In this document: positions 5,477 through 7,685 of the stretch, one piece after another
Numbering within the stretch: the first letter of the stretch is position 1
Layout: each line of letters begins with the position of its first letter
Origin: CAYVKY01 sp964452115
GTDB lineage: Bacteria; Bacteroidota; Ignavibacteria; Tepidaquicellales; Tepidaquicellaceae
Assembly: GCA_964452115.1 (NCBI GenBank)
Contig: CAYVKY010000112.1
Location: forward strand, 1 to 7,685
Reading direction: 5' to 3'
Length of the DNA stretch: 7,685 bases
Notes under the pieces: generated by a model
Databases searched by the model: none
What the model was told of the DNA's origin: nothing
Seen by the model: the letters and a program-made list of their open reading frames with translations, nothing else
Translations under genes and position numbers: made by a program

Positions 5477-6046
5477 TTATACTTTTTTCATTTCTTCCAG
5501 TTTTTTCCTGACGTCATTGAGTTCTTTGTTGATATCAATGAACTCACTGTCAAAGTCAATATTCGAATCGTCGGCTGCCTGTGTTTCACCTGTCCCTTCG
5601 AATAAATAATTCTCATCAAATTTTTTCGACGCTCTTTCTGTCGATTTTATTTTATCGAAGAAAACTTTTATCCCTTTTGAAACCGCTGCAATAGTATTTA
5701 CAGTATCAAAAATAGGCGTCTCAGCTTTGGATTTTATCCTTGAAACAAATTCTACAATTTCGGCGGATATATCCTTGAATTTATCAACAACTGCCGTCAA
5801 TGTATCAATGTTTGTATCAATTTTTGATGAGATACTCTGCACGCTATCAACCAGTGTACTGACTTTAGTTAAAACCGGTTCAATTCTCGTATTAAAATTA
5901 ACCATCTGCTCATGAAGCCCGTTAACTTTTTCATTAACGGTTTTTATCGCACCGATTAATTTTACTATCATAATTATCAATGCAATGAAAAAAATACATT
6001 GAATAACCACTGAAATTATTAAAAATACACCTGTTGTATCGTTCAA
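5477..6046 (-). CDS. DUF948 family membrane-anchored coiled-coil protein
   Basis: The 189-residue product begins with a single hydrophobic helix (about 7-30) and continues into a long heptad-like helix (about 33-105) spaced with Val, Ile and Leu (NEKVNGLHEQM, LTKVSTLVDSVQSISSKI). This is the layout of DUF948 proteins, which resemble the coiled-coil part of chemotaxis receptors but lack the signalling tip. An acidic linker (about 141-170) leads to a short C-terminal helix (171-188). Its biochemical role is unknown; the usual view is a general-stress or envelope-associated protein, often found beside YtxH as here. No ATG is available: an in-frame stop at 6059-6061 lies just upstream and the first internal ATG is codon 26, inside the membrane helix. 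TTG at 6044-6046 is therefore the likely start, with no Shine-Dalgarno sequence. It follows the YtxH gene by 33 bases, so translation within an operon is likely. Confidence 0.75.
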   Translation of the reverse strand: MNDTTGVFLIISVVIQCIFFIALIIMIVKLIGAIKTVNEKVNGLHEQMVNFNTRIEPVLTKVSTLVDSVQSISSKIDTNIDTLTAVVDKFKDISAEIVEFVSRIKSKAETPIFDTVNTIAAVSKGIKVFFDKIKSTERASKKFDENYLFEGTGETQAADDSNIDFDSEFIDINKELNDVRKKLEEMKKV

Positions 6047-6079
6047 TTTTAATTTAAATTAAATTATTGAAAAAATTTA

Positions 6080-6496
6080 TTAAGATTTTCTTTTTTCATC
6101 CTGATAGGTTTCGATACCTGCTTTGAAAGCCTCTTTCACTTTATCGGCTTCGGTTGTAAGTTTTTCCTTCACCGTGCCGAATTTTTCCGATGCTTTGTCT
6201 TTTGCCTGACTTAATACTTTATTTGCATCCTCTATTATTGTGCCTGCTTTCTTTTTTGCTTCCGATATTAATGTTTCTGATTTTTTCTTTCCGTCGTTTA
6301 TCATTTCAACAGCTTTTTCCTTCGCAATCTGCATATATTCCGTTGCATCATCAATTATTTCATCCTTTTTCTTTCCGATATCCGCGCGAAGTTCTTTACC
6401 CGATTTTGGTGCATACAGCAATGCTACTACTGCTCCTACTATTCCTCCTGTAAGGAATCCGAGCATCAACCCTTTGGCCATTTTATTTTCTTCCAT
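6080..6496 (-). CDS. YtxH domain-containing protein
   Basis: This small protein (138 residues) starts with a glycine-rich membrane helix (about 8-28) followed directly by LLYAPKSGKELR (26-37), the signature of YtxH-domain proteins. The rest (38-130) is a highly charged, Lys- and Ala-rich amphipathic helix with repeated KKK and AKE/AKDKA segments, resembling LEA or apolipoprotein-like helices that may lie on a membrane or form coiled coils. In Bacillus, YtxH is a general-stress protein of unknown mechanism; a similar stress or envelope role is inferred. The start at 6494-6496 is chosen because AGGAGA (6503-6508) lies six bases upstream; the alternative Met6 would be too far from it. It is the first gene of a two-gene unit with the DUF948 gene and has its own candidate promoter. 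Confidence 0.85.
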   Translation of the reverse strand: MEENKMAKGLMLGFLTGGIVGAVVALLYAPKSGKELRADIGKKKDEIIDDATEYMQIAKEKAVEMINDGKKKSETLISEAKKKAGTIIEDANKVLSQAKDKASEKFGTVKEKLTTEADKVKEAFKAGIETYQDEKRKS

Positions 6497-6555
6497 TGTT
6501 GTTCTCCTTTTTTTAAAATTATTCTTTTAAATAACTTAACTTTATTTTTTATATT

Positions 6556-6584
6556 AATATAAATATATGCACTATATAATGCAA
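6556..6584 (-). promoter_or_regulatory. Candidate promoter of the YtxH-DUF948 operon with an overlapping palindrome
   Basis: On the minus strand TTGCAT (6579-6584) and TATATT (6556-6561) are 17 bases apart, giving a 5/6 match to the -10 box. A 16-base near-palindrome, TGCA-CTATATAA-TGCA (6568-6583), with a single unmatched pair, covers the -35 box and part of the spacer, a typical place for a repressor site. The leader would be about 55 bases. The A+T-rich context weakens the box matches. Confidence 0.35.
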
Positions 6585-6595
6585 TAAAAAAATAA

Positions 6596-7685
6596 TTATA
6601 TGTTTATTGCCTCATTATGTGCAACACCTGCAGCTTCCATCACTGCTTCCGATAATGTCGGATGCGGATGAATTGTGCTTATGATGCTCTTGCCCGTACC
6701 TTCAAGGTTTTTCAATGTTACAAGTTCTCCGATAAGTTCGGTTGCCTCAGGTCCGACAATGTGTGCGCCTATCAGTTCATCATACTTTGCATCAAAAATT
6801 AATTTCACCATACCTGCCGTCTCGCCCATTGCTCTGGCTTTTCCGCTTGCGGTGAACGGAAATTTTCCGATTTTAATTTCGATGCCCATCTCTTTTGCCT
6901 TTGCTTCCGTCAGTCCGACGCTTGCAACCTGCGGCTGGCAATATGTGCAGCCGGGTATATTTGTATAAATTATATCCTGCTCCGTAACGCCTTTAATTTT
7001 CTCAACGCAGTTGATTGCCTCGGCACTCGCTGTATGTGCAAGGAACGGTTTGCCTTGTCCGTTTATAGTCGAACAATCGCCGATTGCATATATGCCGTCA
7101 ACATTAGTTTTGTAATTCTTGTCCGTGATGACAGTATTTTTTATTGTTTTAATATCAAGATTTTCCAAACCTAAATTTTCCACATTACCGGTGATGCCGA
7201 TTGCTATCAGAACTGCATCCGATTCAATAGTATCGTTTACCGCGCCTGATACAGTTGTATATACTTTGCCGTTTTTGATTTCCACATTTTCGGTTTTTGT
7301 TGCAGTCATTATTTTTATTCCGCGCTTTTTGAATTCGCGCGCAACAACGTCTGAAATTTCCTTGTCTTCCACCGGTAGTATCTGCGGAAGCATTTCCACT
7401 ATAACAATTTCCGTTCCGAACGATTGATAGAAATATGCGAACTCCATTCCTATTGCACCGCTTCCTACAACCACGAGTTTTTTCGGCTGCTGTTTCATAA
7501 TCATTGCACCTGTTGATGACAGAATTTTTTCTTCATCAAATTTCAGATTGCCCAGCGTTCTTGCTCTTGCGCCTGTTGCGATGATTGTGTGTTTTGATGT
7601 TATTGTTTCAATTACGTTTCCTTTATCATCGGTTACATTTATGGATTTATCTTTATTGAAAATTCCCGTGCCTTTTATTACCGTT
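6596..7685 (-). CDS. lpdA: Dihydrolipoyl dehydrogenase (E3), C-terminal part, cut by window edge
   Basis: The frame is open from the right edge to the TAA at 6596-6598 and gives about 362 residues. The family is usually 460-475 long, so roughly 100 N-terminal residues, including the FAD-binding GxGxxG and the CxxxxC redox disulfide, lie outside. What is visible is complete in type: IKGTG and IIATGARAR from the FAD domain (7571-7682), the NAD-binding VVVGSGAIGMEF (7438-7473), YAIGDC for FAD (7073-7090), and the dimer-domain HPHPTLSE with the catalytic His-Glu pair (6647-6670). The enzyme reoxidises the lipoyl arm of pyruvate, 2-oxoglutarate or branched-chain dehydrogenase complexes, or of the glycine cleavage system, passing electrons to NAD+. 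Which complex it serves cannot be told. An ATG at 7502-7504 is internal, since homology continues upstream. The segment PGCTYCQPQ replaces the usual PxxxYTxPE. No clear terminator follows the stop. Confidence 0.93.
   Translation of the reverse strand, partial: TVIKGTGIFNKDKSINVTDDKGNVIETITSKHTIIATGARARTLGNLKFDEEKILSSTGAMIMKQQPKKLVVVGSGAIGMEFAYFYQSFGTEIVIVEMLPQILPVEDKEISDVVAREFKKRGIKIMTATKTENVEIKNGKVYTTVSGAVNDTIESDAVLIAIGITGNVENLGLENLDIKTIKNTVITDKNYKTNVDGIYAIGDCSTINGQGKPFLAHTASAEAINCVEKIKGVTEQDIIYTNIPGCTYCQPQVASVGLTEAKAKEMGIEIKIGKFPFTASGKARAMGETAGMVKLIFDAKYDELIGAHIVGPEATELIGELVTLKNLEGTGKSIISTIHPHPTLSEAVMEAAGVAHNEAINI

Noticed and set aside
6190..6530. Plus-strand hydrophobic open frames opposite the YtxH gene
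   Set aside because: The Lys- and Ala-rich YtxH coding strand gives Phe/Leu/Ser-rich antisense frames; they have no initiation signal and the YtxH domain itself is clear.
7502..7504. ATG taken as the start of dihydrolipoyl dehydrogenase
   Set aside because: The frame continues upstream to the window edge and encodes conserved IKGTG and IIATGAR motifs, so this ATG is an internal codon just before the NAD-binding domain.

Overview
This is an A+T-rich, gene-dense stretch of bacterial chromosome. It holds eight protein-coding genes, two of them cut by the window edges. Several traits point to the Bacteroidota/Chlorobiota/Ignavibacteriota group, most like an Ignavibacteria-type genome: a DUF6600 envelope protein, a SMUG2-type (DUF4918-like) uracil-DNA glycosylase, a YtxH + DUF948 pair, and mostly absent Shine-Dalgarno sequences. 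The lineage is inferred from gene content and style, because no rRNA or other marker is present.

Left part (1-2105, all minus strand). The first 73 bases encode the N-terminus of a probable major facilitator superfamily transporter. Its upstream region holds an 11-bp inverted repeat, a 20-bp palindrome over a possible -35 box, and a 79-base island of about 70% G+C made of nested hairpins. A Rho-independent terminator then closes the gene for a 555-residue membrane-anchored or secreted DUF6600 protein. The Asn/Gln-rich tail of that protein is an alternating 16/18-residue repeat.

Middle part (2106-5410). Three minus-strand genes follow one another with gaps of 65-76 bases: a SMUG2-like uracil-DNA glycosylase, a VOC/glyoxalase-fold protein and a 401-residue HD-domain protein with a SpoT-like HDxxED motif. 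Exodeoxyribonuclease III is transcribed divergently from the HD gene across a 74-base spacer with a 9-bp inverted repeat. The glycosylase and exonuclease III perform successive steps of base excision repair.

Right part (5411-7685, minus strand). A probable two-gene operon encodes a YtxH-domain protein and a DUF948 protein, both small membrane-anchored coiled-coil proteins. It ends in a terminator whose U-tract includes the stop codon of the converging exonuclease III gene. Upstream, and cut by the window end, is dihydrolipoyl dehydrogenase, the E3 subunit of 2-oxoacid dehydrogenase complexes; its N-terminal FAD and redox-disulfide part lies outside.

Most of the content is ordinary housekeeping or accessory material. 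I see no CRISPR array, phage, transposon, tRNA or clear novel multi-gene system. The best leads are the stand-alone HD protein, the higher-order repeat in the DUF6600 tail, the G+C-rich hairpin island, and the strand asymmetry of the two terminators.
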